A stretch of 64,000 nt of DNA from Byssochlamys sp. IMV 00236 (Eukaryota > Ascomycota > Eurotiomycetes > Eurotiales > Thermoascaceae): NCBI GenBank assembly GCA_001931875.2, contig MSJH02000643.1, positions 22,601 to 86,600 on the forward strand, written 5' to 3'. The position numbers and the translations under genes were made by a program. Of the stretch, positions 47,386-57,336 are shown in pieces; position 1 is the stretch's first letter; the number at the start of each line of letters is the position of its first letter. The notes under the pieces were generated by a model. That model did not search any database. It was not told where the DNA came from and saw nothing but the letters and a program-made list of their open reading frames with translations.

Positions 47386-48666
47386 ATGGCCTCAGCCGGT
47401 GGCCTGACGCGCCGAAGAGGAGGCGGTCGAGTCGCTGGCGGAGACGACAATGAAGGCAGCCGAGTGTCGTCCCCCACGCCCAAGAATGGAGTCCCGGAGA
47501 CATCGTTCACCAGCGAAGAGAATGGCCACAAGATCGCTTTTGATCCGAGGGACATCAGCGAGAGTGAGGAGAGGAGCAAGCAGCCCAAGCTGACGCTCAT
47601 GGAGGAGGTGCTGCTACTTGGACTTAAGGACAAACAGGTGACTTTTCCATTCTTTTCTCTTACTCTGCCTCGTGACCTTGGAACTGACGGACTACATTCC
47701 TGTTTCTAGGGCTACTTGTCTTTCTGGAACGAGAATATCTCCTACGCGCTGCGAGGATGCATCGTCATCGAGCTGGCCTTCCGCGGCCGGATAAGCATGC
47801 AAAAAGACTCCTCCCGGCGGCGCTTTCCCCTGGCCGATCGGATAATCGAGGTGGTCGATGATACCCTGACGGGAGAAGTCTTGCTGGACGAGGCGCTGAA
47901 GATGATGAAGACGAGCGAGAAGATGAGCGTTAGCTCCTGGATTGATTTGATGAGCGGTACGCATTCTCGGGGAGAATGGCGGTCTTCTTGAAAAGCGAGA
48001 CGTGTTAACTGATGCGATGTCGTTTTTAGGTGAGACGTGGAACCTGATGAAGATTGGCTACCAGCTGAAGCAAGTCCGTGAGCGTCTTGCCAAGGGCCTT
48101 GTCGACAAGGGAATCCTCCGCACAGAGAAGCGTAATTTCCTTCTCTTCGACATGGCAACACACCCCGTTGCCGACGGTGGTGCCAAGGAGGAAATCCATA
48201 GACGTGTCCGCAACGTGTGCAGCAACCGTACTGTGATCCTTCCTCCCAGCCCCTGGCTCCCAGAAGACGCCGAGTTCAGATACCTTCGGACAATCACCAT
48301 GGTGTGTGCCGCGTACGCCGCCAACGTCCTTGAGAATGCGCTGGTCACAATGAGTCACGAGGCTCGTGAGAGAGCTTTTGCACAGGTGGACGAGCTACTA
48401 GCAGAATACTCCCAGTGGCCATTTGCGCGGAGGGGTGGCGGTTCGCAGGGCATTGGCGCCAACCTGGCGCAAGCCATCAACGATGAAGTCAACAAGGCGA
48501 AGGATAAGGAGCTCCAGCTTGAGGTATGTCATCTGCCCGTGTCAACGGACACGCTATCTCTGGAGAGCGCGGTGATGACGATGAGGATGCCGTTACTAAG
48601 TGCTAACCTCCACAGATCGTCGCGGCTTGCCTGAGCGTTTTCACTCGTCTTGATTCCCTCCTATAA
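47386..48666 (+). CDS. VPS74: VPS74/GOLPH3 Golgi PI4P-binding protein
   Basis: Binds PI4P and the COPI coat and retains glycosyltransferases in the Golgi. Four exons, 47386-47637, 47710-47956, 48030-48523 and 48616-48666, 347 residues, against 345 in yeast. The N-terminus is Arg-rich and disordered ([15 protein letters not shown]), giving COPI-binding Arg motifs. The GPP34 domain starts [24 protein letters not shown]. It continues [50 protein letters not shown] and ends [15 protein letters not shown] in the last 17-codon exon. All are GOLPH3 hallmarks. Confidence 0.95.
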
Positions 48667-49650
48667 GCAGCGTATTCCGTTCATATTTCCAGCACACTGA
48701 TCTCCCGTGCCATCCTTCCAATCCAGTTCGTCGGCTATCGATGGGGATTGCAGCTACTTACTATAATATTGGTCAATGACTGATGGATCGGAACCTGGCC
48801 GGGGCTTCTTCGTTTCTAAAGGACACCGTCCATAAACTCGGCATGATATGGCATTGACTTCGTCTACTCTCTCCTGATTCTTCCATCCCTAATACCATCT
48901 GCCCAGTGTCAGTTCCGTCTAAAAAGCTTTTGAGGCGTGCAATATAGAGCGTTATGGTTACACAAGATTCCAGACCCAGCATGGGCGTGTGGACACGAAC
49001 AATCGGCTCCATTTTCTTATCGTTGTGGTCTTGATCGGATAAGATTGCAAATTTCTTAACCGAATATATCTTTGAACCTGAGCATTCATTGACCAGGGGA
49101 AGAAAGATGATGCGGTGCATTTTCTTTCGGTTTTCTTCTACTCCTTCCAGCCCACGCCTTTTTCCTGGATTCTGGTGGAATCTTTCAACGCTACCTCTAC
49201 GTTACATCTTCTGTGAGGGGTCTCTGCTGTGTCTGTCTGGGCCTTGGTCATTGCGTATCTGCCCTTTTGTTCGAAACAATGTTGTTTGTTCACTTTCTTT
49301 CTTGACGATGTTTTAATCTACTTTATCAGATCAGCTCGGCAGAGAAGAAATGAGAAAAATTCCTTGAAAAATTCTTTCTTGTCCCATTCTTTTCTATTTC
49401 TTGTTTACTCCATTGCCCGCTTAATCAACCGTGCTTTTCTGATGGGAGGTAGCGTGGAAGTAGTACGCTGAATCCATCAAGGTGAGGGCGTGAAAAGATG
49501 GCGGGTCCACGCGATCAATATGCTGCTTCTCCATCTGACTATATACATTAAACGATGTTTGGCCCGACTGAATATATCACAGGAATCCTATGAAACCCAG
49601 CTACCAACCAGAAAGCAGAACTTCAACGCTACAGAGTCGTTTGGTAGCAA
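48667..49650. other. Convergent 3' region VPS74 / MDR oxidoreductase
   Basis: About 1 kb, T-rich on the plus strand from 49120 to 49430. The minus open frame at 48773-49120 shows no family features. No gene supported. Confidence 0.45.
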
Positions 49651-50799
49651 CTAGCCAGCATTCGCCCTCAGCACGACTCGTCCTATACTCCTATTCTCGC
49701 CCACCCTGGTCATTGCTGCCCGGCCATCGAACAGGTCAATCACCTTTTCCACGTACCCTCTCAGCTCTTCCTTCTCTACCAGTTCATTGATCCGCTCCAA
49801 GGCCTTACCATCCGGCTCCACGGATAGGGACTTACTCCTGAGTCCACATTTCCCCATCACCTCTTTCATGACGGCCTCCGGAGCTGGGTCAGAGAAACTC
49901 ACAACAACGCCTTTTTCTTTAATAACAGCCGCCGGATGCAATTTCTTAAGCGTCTGCCACCCGCCAACGGAATCAAGGACGATATCGACAGGCGCCCATT
50001 TGTGCGATCGAAACGATTCCGCAATATCTGGCTTATCAACAGCAGCATCAGCACCCAGATTAGGCCGCAAGGTCTCCGCATTATGGGGCGAAGCGCAGGT
50101 CGCACAGATCCAGACCCCGTTCGGAAATAGTGATCGCGAACGAAGCAGCTGCAGCGCTTGCATCCCGACAAAATGATCCCACGCTGCCGTCATCAGGACC
50201 CGTAACTGACTACCACTTTGCCCTCGACTCGTCTCCTCTGGATCTAGCCCTCCATGCCGGAACAGAGCCTGCCAGGCCGTAAGTGCTGGCAAGGGAATCG
50301 TCGCGGCCTCCGCCGCGGTGACATTTCTCGGCTTAAACGCAAGCTCATCCTCCGTCGCGAGGACAAAATCCGCCGCGGCGCCATCTCGTTCCGTAACGTC
50401 CGTAACCACTCCAATGACCTGGTCTCCGATCGTGAATTTCGGCCCGTCCTTCCTCCTGTGATCCTCATTCGGTGTCGTGATGATCGAACCGCAGAAATCG
50501 CGCGCGATAATCATGTCCCGCCTCGTTGCGGCATCGAGCGTGCTTCCCCAGGAGAGTTCATCCGGGGAAAGCGCTGCGGTTTGGACTTTAATCAGATATT
50601 GTCCCGGTCCGGGCTTCGGCACAGGAAAATCGGTTTTGTAAACCAATTTGTCAGGAGGTGGAGGAGCGGTTTTGTCGTACGTTCCAGAAGGGAGGTATAG
50701 TGCCTGCATGACTTCGGGAATGTAGGTCTCTTCGTCCATGTTTGCGGATTCGGGTTTGGATTCTGGATCCATCTTGCCGTGCGGTGATAGAGTCGTCAT
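49651..50799 (-). CDS. MDR-family oxidoreductase (quinone reductase/zeta-crystallin-like)
   Basis: Single exon, 382 residues from the ATG at 50799; in-frame ATGs also occur at residues 10, 21 and 31, and the last is closest to the usual family start. The GroES-like N-terminal domain is seen (PVPKPGPGQYLIKVQTAALSPDE, ...FTIGDQVIGVV). The NAD(P)-binding half shows AATIPLPALTAWQALF, DIVLDSVGGWQTL and the final IGRVVL. Structural zinc Cys are absent, so it is the zinc-free class. The usual glycine-rich loop of the Rossmann fold (AASGGVG type) reads TAAWDHFVGMQ at 204-214, with the first glycines lost; cofactor binding may be altered. Substrate unknown. Confidence 0.82.
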   Translation of the reverse strand: MTTLSPHGKMDPESKPESANMDEETYIPEVMQALYLPSGTYDKTAPPPPDKLVYKTDFPVPKPGPGQYLIKVQTAALSPDELSWGSTLDAATRRDMIIARDFCGSIITTPNEDHRRKDGPKFTIGDQVIGVVTDVTERDGAAADFVLATEDELAFKPRNVTAAEAATIPLPALTAWQALFRHGGLDPEETSRGQSGSQLRVLMTAAWDHFVGMQALQLLRSRSLFPNGVWICATCASPHNAETLRPNLGADAAVDKPDIAESFRSHKWAPVDIVLDSVGGWQTLKKLHPAAVIKEKGVVVSFSDPAPEAVMKEVMGKCGLRSKSLSVEPDGKALERINELVEKEELRGYVEKVIDLFDGRAAMTRVGENRSIGRVVLRANAG

Positions 50800-51502
50800 T
50801 GTGGACGATCGCTATCTAGGTGATTATTACTTATTGATGTTGATGTTGATTATCAATATCTGCGGGGAGAGGTTCGGGTTTTGAGTGAATGCTGCTACAA
50901 TGATACTTTCTTTGTTCATATGTTTCTGATGCACGTTGAAGATAGTTTTGGCTTTGATAGTACAAAAAGGACCTGAAATCAAGCAGGAAAAGAAATCTAA
51001 TATATGAGACAGCCGACTGTTAACAATGATAAACTAGTATATATGAATGGAATATCAAGTACGACCAGCGCAAAAGGGACGGTGATCTAACACGCCGTGA
51101 TATCGAAAACTATGTTACGCCCCGGATTTCCTAACGTTGACGTAACCAACTTAGCTGCCGCCAGATTAGATCAGCCTCCGCCACACCAGGGGATCGATAA
51201 ACCTGATTGTTAGTCCAGAAAATAGAAAGATTGGCAAAAATAAGTAATAAATGAAGTGTGGGAAAAATAATAGAACATCCGTGTGGTCTATCGTGATCGC
51301 CTCGTGTGCCGTGAGCCATGGACGTGCTCGAGAAAAAGAACGATTGAAGCTGAATCCAACGCCTGTGATCGTCTGTTACATAAATCGGAACATAGGTGAT
51401 AGTGCGAGTTTCATGAATTTCGTCGCAGACATAAAGTTGAGTATCGTCATCTCGTCGAGGTAATCCTGAAATGGCCCTCGTTGTTGTTTCCCTGCTCTGT
51501 AT
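50800..51502. other. MDR promoter region and App1-like 3' flank
   Basis: About 700 bp, both flanking genes minus. GATGTTGATGTTGAT repeats near 50835-50850. No gene seen. Confidence 0.4.
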
Positions 51503-52735
51503 CTATTTCAGCTTCTCGACGAGTCTATGTAGTTCTTCTGGCTTCTCAAAGACTTTCCAGACATGCTGCGGTATGCCCTTGAACGCATTTTGGAATCTTT
51601 CATCTGTGTTTTTCTTTTCCATGTGGGCAACGTCTGTCACTTTTCTGATGAAGATAGCATGGACCCATCCTGGGTATTTCTTGTAGATTTCCGCATAAGC
51701 TTCAGGATCACTCTGTGTGGAATCACCGACACACAGGACCTTTCGCCCCGGGAGCCATTGATGGATCTTCTTCATTCGATCTACCTTGTAGGTCTGTGTG
51801 CCCTGCGTGAAGGTCTTCAACAACGCTCCTAGATCCATCCATGAGAAATCACGAAGTATAAGAGTCCCCGGGCTATAGTTGGAACGGAGGAACTGCCGCA
51901 GGAAAGGATACAGATTGTATGGCGAAGCGGACAAGTAGAACCAAGTGGGTACGAGATATTTCTGGACATGCGAATAGAACTGAGGCATTCCGGGGATAGG
52001 CTTGGGCTCTTCCGCGAACGTCGTCCGTAGGATACCTGTAGGCTCTGGAGTCTGAGTGTACTTGATCGTATCGTCGATATCCGAGATGACAAGCCAGCCT
52101 TCAGGACTCGCAAACCTAGTCTCCATCGAGACCATATCATCCCAGCCCTTAAGGTAGGGCTTCACCACCGTTCCATTCTTGACTGTACGACCGTCGATAG
52201 GTAGAGTCTTGTTGGCGATCCCGTTATCGTTCGTCGGGCCTAGTTGGTGCTGCCGTCTCTGGCCATTGGGAAGAGGTATTTCGAGGGTCAATGATCGAGA
52301 GGGCGATATTTTGGTCAAAAAGGGCTGCAGTCGCTCTTGAATCCGTCTCCTGACCGTTTCATCCTTGCCCAATTCGCCATCGAGGCCTATTGCGTCTGCC
52401 AGCGACGCAACAAATTCACCAATATCTTCGCGGTCGCCTGCAACGAAAACGCATGCGACTATCTCGGCCTGCCATGTTTGCGTCCCTTTCCTACCTCTGC
52501 GCACGGGCCGATAAGCCGTATTATCTAGCAACCAGACGGTGTTGTCGCGTGGATTAGCCGGTTGCGCCAAAGGGTTCCGCTGCCCCAGCACGGACGAGAC
52601 GAAATCTATAACGCTGGTGCTCCGTCGATACCATCGTAGTGGTAACTTCTTCTCGACACTGGGGAAATCGGCAGATTTCCGTTGTCGACGCTCGTCAGGC
52701 GTTTCTTGTGCCTTTTGCCGGAGCACACTGGTCAT
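51503..52735 (-). CDS. App1-like phosphatase, DUF2183 domain
   Basis: HAD-type phosphatase related to yeast App1, a phosphatidate phosphatase of actin patches. Single exon, 410 residues from the ATG at 52735; the open frame runs 40 codons further up but only to a GTG. The N-terminal half is variable (PLRWYRRSTSVIDFVSSVLGQRNP). The catalytic domain starts SPEGWLVISDIDDTIKYT, giving the DxDxT motif D219, D221, T223. It continues YLVPTWFYLSASPYNLYPFLRQFL and WLPGRKVLCVGDSTQSDPEAYAEIY with the distal acidic motif. The C-terminus has VWKVFEKPEELHRLV. Shorter than yeast App1, which adds actin-binding regions. A short upstream exon cannot be ruled out. Confidence 0.85.
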   Translation of the reverse strand: MTSVLRQKAQETPDERRQRKSADFPSVEKKLPLRWYRRSTSVIDFVSSVLGQRNPLAQPANPRDNTVWLLDNTAYRPVRRGRKGTQTWQAEIVACVFVAGDREDIGEFVASLADAIGLDGELGKDETVRRRIQERLQPFLTKISPSRSLTLEIPLPNGQRRQHQLGPTNDNGIANKTLPIDGRTVKNGTVVKPYLKGWDDMVSMETRFASPEGWLVISDIDDTIKYTQTPEPTGILRTTFAEEPKPIPGMPQFYSHVQKYLVPTWFYLSASPYNLYPFLRQFLRSNYSPGTLILRDFSWMDLGALLKTFTQGTQTYKVDRMKKIHQWLPGRKVLCVGDSTQSDPEAYAEIYKKYPGWVHAIFIRKVTDVAHMEKKNTDERFQNAFKGIPQHVWKVFEKPEELHRLVEKLK

Positions 52736-53399
52736 TATTAGACCAGTTGCTATATATAATAATAGGATTTGTTTATGGTATGGTTTAATTAGATGCCAAG
52801 TAATAACCGAACGGGAGTTCGAGCAGCAAACCGTGGGTTCACGCAGTTCGACCACCGGGCGGAGCTAACTTGTCTCTCAGGGGTAAGTAGTTAGATAAAT
52901 TGAGACTGTTGAATGCGGGGCGAACTCAGGAACATGGGCAAAGAGAAAGGCGAGAACGCTCCGCTTTAAAGCCTTTCTTCGAAGCGACCGCCACGCTCTG
53001 AGACGCCGTTTCTTCCGCCATCATTTGCGCGAGTCAGACGCTCGATGATAGCTTTTGGCGGGGATGTTGACTTTGGCTGGAGTGTGATGGCGCCGCTTGG
53101 CCCTGGCTTAGAGGGTTCAGCTCTAAGATAGTGTCCGATAGTGTTCTATCTATGGCACGCAAAGCCGGCCAGCCGATGTCAGCCTTATGTCTCTCGTGAT
53201 CTTAAAAAGCCGTCAGTTGGACGTCTCACCGGTTGGTGCACTGCACCATCAGCGTTGAATCTTACACGAATAATAACCTCAGCCAACAAGGCGTGCTTTG
53301 TGTAGTTTCTCCAGACGTTTGAGGCTGAAACGCACGCGAGGGCTGCGAACCCAAGAGAAACTAAAACCTTACGAAGGCTACCGAGCCTCGCACTGAATA
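52736..53399. promoter_or_regulatory. Divergent upstream region
   Basis: Upstream DNA of the App1-like gene and of the small candidate gene at 53400. A TATATATAATAA stretch (minus-strand reading TTATTATATATA) lies about 20 bp before the App1-like ATG. No gene seen. Confidence 0.35.
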
Positions 53400-53889
53400 A
53401 TGGCGATCATGAGCCTCGATAGTGCCGTTGCGCAGAGAACTAGTAAGTTGTCAGCAAACGCCCACGTTCACCGGTGAGATAGAATATTGGGAATACGGAA
53501 TGAATCGCTGACCGCAGATTGGGAAGGTCCTGTGTCGCCGACTGTAAGAACTGCGATATCGTCGCCTCGATCTCCCACGTTCTCTGTATCCAATGACGAC
53601 AGCTGGGACTTCGTGTACGAGTCGACACGGAATGGGCAAGAGAACGTGTCGAAGCAAAGACCAGAGGTATGTTGATTTCGATAGCTTGATATCGTCATTT
53701 CTCTTTTTCTTTTCCCTCGAGCACGGCACACGTGCCTTGAAGCCATCAAGGGAGAAACTATAGACGCCCTGCATATGCCAAGTACCCGAATTCCCATTCC
53801 AGCCAGAGACATGTCCACATGGCTTCAAACAAAAAAAGAAAAAGAAAAGAAAAGCTGCCTTTTATCCAGCACCGTCTTTCCTCCCTTGA
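53400..53889 (+). CDS. Candidate small gene, unknown function
   Basis: Proposed exons 53400-53442, 53518-53666 and 53764-53889, 105 residues. Both introns have good donors (GTAAGT, GTATGT) and CAG/TAG acceptors, and the phases close to a stop. The predicted protein starts MAIMSLDSAVAQRTNW, has a Ser/Pro-rich middle (SSPRSPTFSVSNDDSWDFVYES) and ends in a basic run of Lys/Arg before YPAPSFLP. I recognise no domain. The final exon is the weakest part, since its Lys run comes from an A-rich tract and could be a UTR. Confidence 0.35.
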
Positions 53890-54210
53890 TGATCACCATG
53901 CCTTCTGTGGCGGCCGTCCGTGGATGGAGGCAGCTTTATAGTACGGGTCTATACTGCACCTGGCACCCCTTGAAGACTGCTCGGATTCTTTCTCTCAAGA
54001 ATCACACAATATGAAATTGGGCCCTCGATACCAATGCTAGAGCATGGTGATCCTACAATTCTAACCCTTTGGAATGGGCATCAGGGCAATTGTCCCATGC
54101 CCTGTGAACAACCTGAGAGTCGTTTTTAACAATGGCACCGCTTCTTCGTTCTGGGTTCCTTGCTAGAATCCAATTTTTTTTCAAAATCACTTACACATTG
54201 GCACTTACAT
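53890..54210. other. Flank, nothing recognised
   Basis: About 320 bp between two weak gene candidates; no motif seen. Confidence 0.3.
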
Positions 54211-54606
54211 ATGTTCACCGCTGTTATGGACCTCTGGACTGACATCTATCATCCGGCGATAAAGATCGCAACGCCTTCTAGGCCCTCTTCAAGAGCATCA
54301 ACGATAAAATCCAGTCCGGCTTCCCCAAGCTATACCAGCCCCAATCCTTTTATCTACAGCACCTCCGCACATTCATTGACACATCCATGCTCGACACATC
54401 ACCTAGCAGCCTGCGCCAGGTGCAATCCAAGCCGCATGTCTCGAACGGAGAGAAGTGTTATGCCGCTTGACGAACACAGACCCTCTTATGACAAGGTTTG
54501 CGACCACGTTTACGATCACATTTACGACAATTCCGGGCACACAGGCCTTACAAAATCCACAAGGGCATCACGTCTGCTCCAGCAGTGGGGCACCTTTAAG
54601 ACATGA
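54211..54606 (+). CDS. Doubtful ORF, 131 residues
   Basis: Open frame from the ATG at 54211. It is Ser/Thr/Pro/His-rich (TPSRPSSRASTIKSSPASPSY) with a Cys/His cluster (HPCSTHHLAACARC) and a DxVYDHIYDN segment. A zinc-binding role for CSTHHLAACARC is possible but not a known motif. No splice or family support; may not be a gene. Confidence 0.3.
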   Translation: MFTAVMDLWTDIYHPAIKIATPSRPSSRASTIKSSPASPSYTSPNPFIYSTSAHSLTHPCSTHHLAACARCNPSRMSRTERSVMPLDEHRPSYDKVCDHVYDHIYDNSGHTGLTKSTRASRLLQQWGTFKT

Positions 54607-55524
54607 GGCTGGGATAATCCCTCAACCACTACTGAACAACACTTGCCAATGTCTTGTCCTTAAAATAACGAACATGTGTTGGAGGGCAACAACTCCGCTA
54701 TCTTTCAAGCATCTAATTATGGACGGACCCATCTCCAGAAAAACTACATCCCAGAGCGAAGACTATATTCTCGCCTCACCGCGGTTCGCCGAAAGCTACG
54801 ATGTTCTTACGAGACGACGTCTGGACGGGATCACGATAACCCGACATTCTAGGGAAAGAATCAATGCATTAATGTATATAGCCGCAGATATCCTGCATCT
54901 AATAATTCTAATATGAATATATGAATACAACTCTCTGTATCGCCCTGCAGGCATCAAAGACAGTAGCCTTTTCGATTCGTTACGTTACATTGTAGACACT
55001 TCTGCGAGAGTACTTCGAAAACCCCGCCTTGCTTTTGGCGGGCGGGGTTTTATTCTCTATCGACCTCCTAGGGAAATAATCTCTGGTTCTATTGAAGATA
55101 TTCTGGCTTCCTCAACCACCACTTTGGAAATTAAACCTTTGTTGTCTAGGTATCTACTGCGAACAACTACATGCTGTGAAGCGCGTGGTCACGTGGATCA
55201 ACACCAATCTCGTTGACAGCCCCGGCGACGCGTCGTTTCTTCGGCTTCCATACCTAAGTATTGCTAGAGTCGAAGACGGACCTGTGGCCAGCCGATATAT
55301 CTGCGATTTCCCCTTGACTGGAAGAATTTTCAATATCATCGGATCATCCGTAGAATCGATGAAAAGTGTTGCGATTCGTGCGAGCGACCGGGGCGATTCA
55401 GCCCCCAGATGTCTCTGGTCGATGACAATGACCCTCTCCAATCTGATCGCTTTCTACTTGGACCTGTAAACTCTTCAGGGTCCTAGATACATGCTCTAAA
55501 AGGACGTGCAGGCTTCAGGTCACG
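54607..55524. other. Gene-poor stretch with a strong hairpin
   Basis: Open frames here begin with non-ATG codons or lack features. The notable item is the hairpin at 55018-55051. Confidence 0.4.
55018..55051. repeat. GC-rich inverted repeat followed by T tract
   Basis: AAAACCCCGCC (55018-55028) is perfectly complementary to GGCGGGGTTTT (55041-55051), with a 12-base loop. It looks like a bacterial terminator hairpin, but in a fungal intergenic region may be a structured RNA or protein site. Confidence 0.6.
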
Positions 55525-56750
55525 ATGTCAGGCCGACGACAACGAATCACCGGCCAAACTTATGCAGAGAGGCTGCTGGCGCCGCCGGTCAGTTTCTCGA
55601 ACGGACCCTCATGGGTTCATGAGTCTCCTTATATGTACAAGGATTTTGAAGAAAAGACTCCAGTCGGCGTGTCGCGACTGAAGGAACTGGCTATGAAGCG
55701 AGTATTATCTGATCAGCGCAGTCTCACGCCGGAACTGTTTACGAATGTGCCGTGGGATATTGCCCATGAGATGTGGCTATGTTTGGGAAAAAGGTATTCG
55801 CCCTCTATTATTCGGGATTGGACTTGGTTTTGGCTATTCTTACTCGATAATCCAGCGGAAAGCAGACCATGTATATGTGGAAATTGTTCGCGACGGCCTA
55901 TCGGAACGAATTCAGAAATATTTCACAGTATCGATCAATGAAGATAGGCTTTCCTATGATGCCAGTACAAGACTACCTTGGACTGGTGAATGACGACGGT
56001 CTGAACTGGGGTGTTTCCTTGTTCCTTTCTACGATATATGCTCGTACACCGGACCTCGTGGGAATATCCCGTATCAAGAACCTGGTTGCTCTGGATGTAT
56101 CCACCCCGTTGCATCCTTCGTTCGATACTCTTGAAGAATCACTCACGGCTGTGGCTCTCAATGATAGGATTATCAGAACTTGGTGTGAGCTCGCGCGGAA
56201 CTCTTGCGCTTTCAGACACCTGAGAGTTCTCAGACTCACCCACCAAGATGATATATCCGAAACTCTCTTTGAATATCTCGCAGCTCTCCCTTGTTTGCGG
56301 ATGCTTATTGTTCGAGACTGCAAAAGCCTTGGAACCGCGTCTTCCAGAGCATTTGCGGGGCGGTATGGTTGGGAAGTCGGATCGAAGCCTCCAGTCCAAC
56401 TCAACGATCAGCAAGAAACGGAGGACTCGGACAGCATATACCAATTCTACAAGGAGACATTTGCTCTAACTGACCATGATGCAAATGATGTAGCGCCTAT
56501 CTTGGCGGTCGACACGCCCATTCTCGATTTCGAAATCGGGATCAAACGAAAGTTCAATAAAAGCCAGCCTATTGTGTTCCTGAGGAGACAGGTGGACGAG
56601 CTTCGAACCGCAGAAACTGCCATGAGAAAAAGAAAACTGACCGGTTCAGAAGGCGGGGCTACATGCTACAATGGCACAAAGACGAGGAGGCCGGTTATGA
56701 AGGAGCGAGGCAAGCAGGATATAGCTGGCATGCTCTCGGAATTTCTGTAA
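55525..56750 (+). CDS. Unrecognised protein with leucine-rich segment
   Basis: Two exons, 55525-55793 and 55856-56750, 387 residues. The 62-bp intron joins the frames ending MWLCLGK and MYMWKLFATAYRNEF, which otherwise look like two broken ORFs. The N-terminal third has SRLKELAMKRVLSDQ and LTPELFTNVPWDIAHEMW, resembling the helix pattern of an F-box (LPxELxxxI) followed by a Trp-rich helix. The middle has repeats such as ISRIKNLVALDVS and FRHLRVLRLTHQDDISETLFEYLAALPCLRMLIVRDC, consistent with leucine-rich repeats. The C-terminus is basic. F-box/LRR type is a guess; no exact family recognised. Confidence 0.6.
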
Positions 56751-57336
56751 GGCATTCTAACAGATCGACGAGACAACCATACGCGCAATTGGCGCATGTG
56801 CATTTTCATTCTTTTATAAGCATAAATGTCGTACAATCTAACGGCATGATTGATCGTCTATTTTGTTTTCGAGGTATATTGTCGAGTAGATCGACTCCTG
56901 TGCAGTAAACAAGTTTGGTTCGTTGTTGGTATAGAATGAATGCGTGCATCGGGTACCCAATAGGAGGAAAGTTGACAAACAGTAGAGATTCACAATTCTT
57001 GCACAGCCTTCTAGTTTTAATCTAATTGTTGCAGATGTACTTTCTATAACCGCCTGGAGGATGTGACTCGGATGTTCCACCGCACGGGACGAGCCGTCGG
57101 GTCGCGTTTGGCGATGGAGAGTTTCCAAAAGTACTTTCTCCCATGATCCATCACCCCGCAAACTGCACTGCCACAAGCAAACCAAACTGTCTCCAGCGCA
57201 CGTTCAGACCCTGAAAGACATCAGTAGTATGCTTCTAAGCCTGCAGTAACTCGCCCGTTCACTCTTCTCTATCTCTCTATAACTTGTTTCCTGTCCTCCG
57301 CGCTCAGGAGCGTCGACCCTCCGAGTCCCGCTCGAA
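56751..57336. other. SDS23 promoter region
   Basis: About 590 bp upstream of SDS23, pyrimidine-rich just before the ATG (CTCTTCTCTATCTCTCTAT near 57265). No gene seen. Confidence 0.45.

Noticed and set aside
48773..49120. 115-codon minus ORF downstream of VPS74
   Set aside because: No domain, lies in a convergent 3' region, composition like noncoding DNA.
55092..55469. 125-codon plus ORF
   Set aside because: It begins with TTG, shows no family features and no splice-consistent extension.
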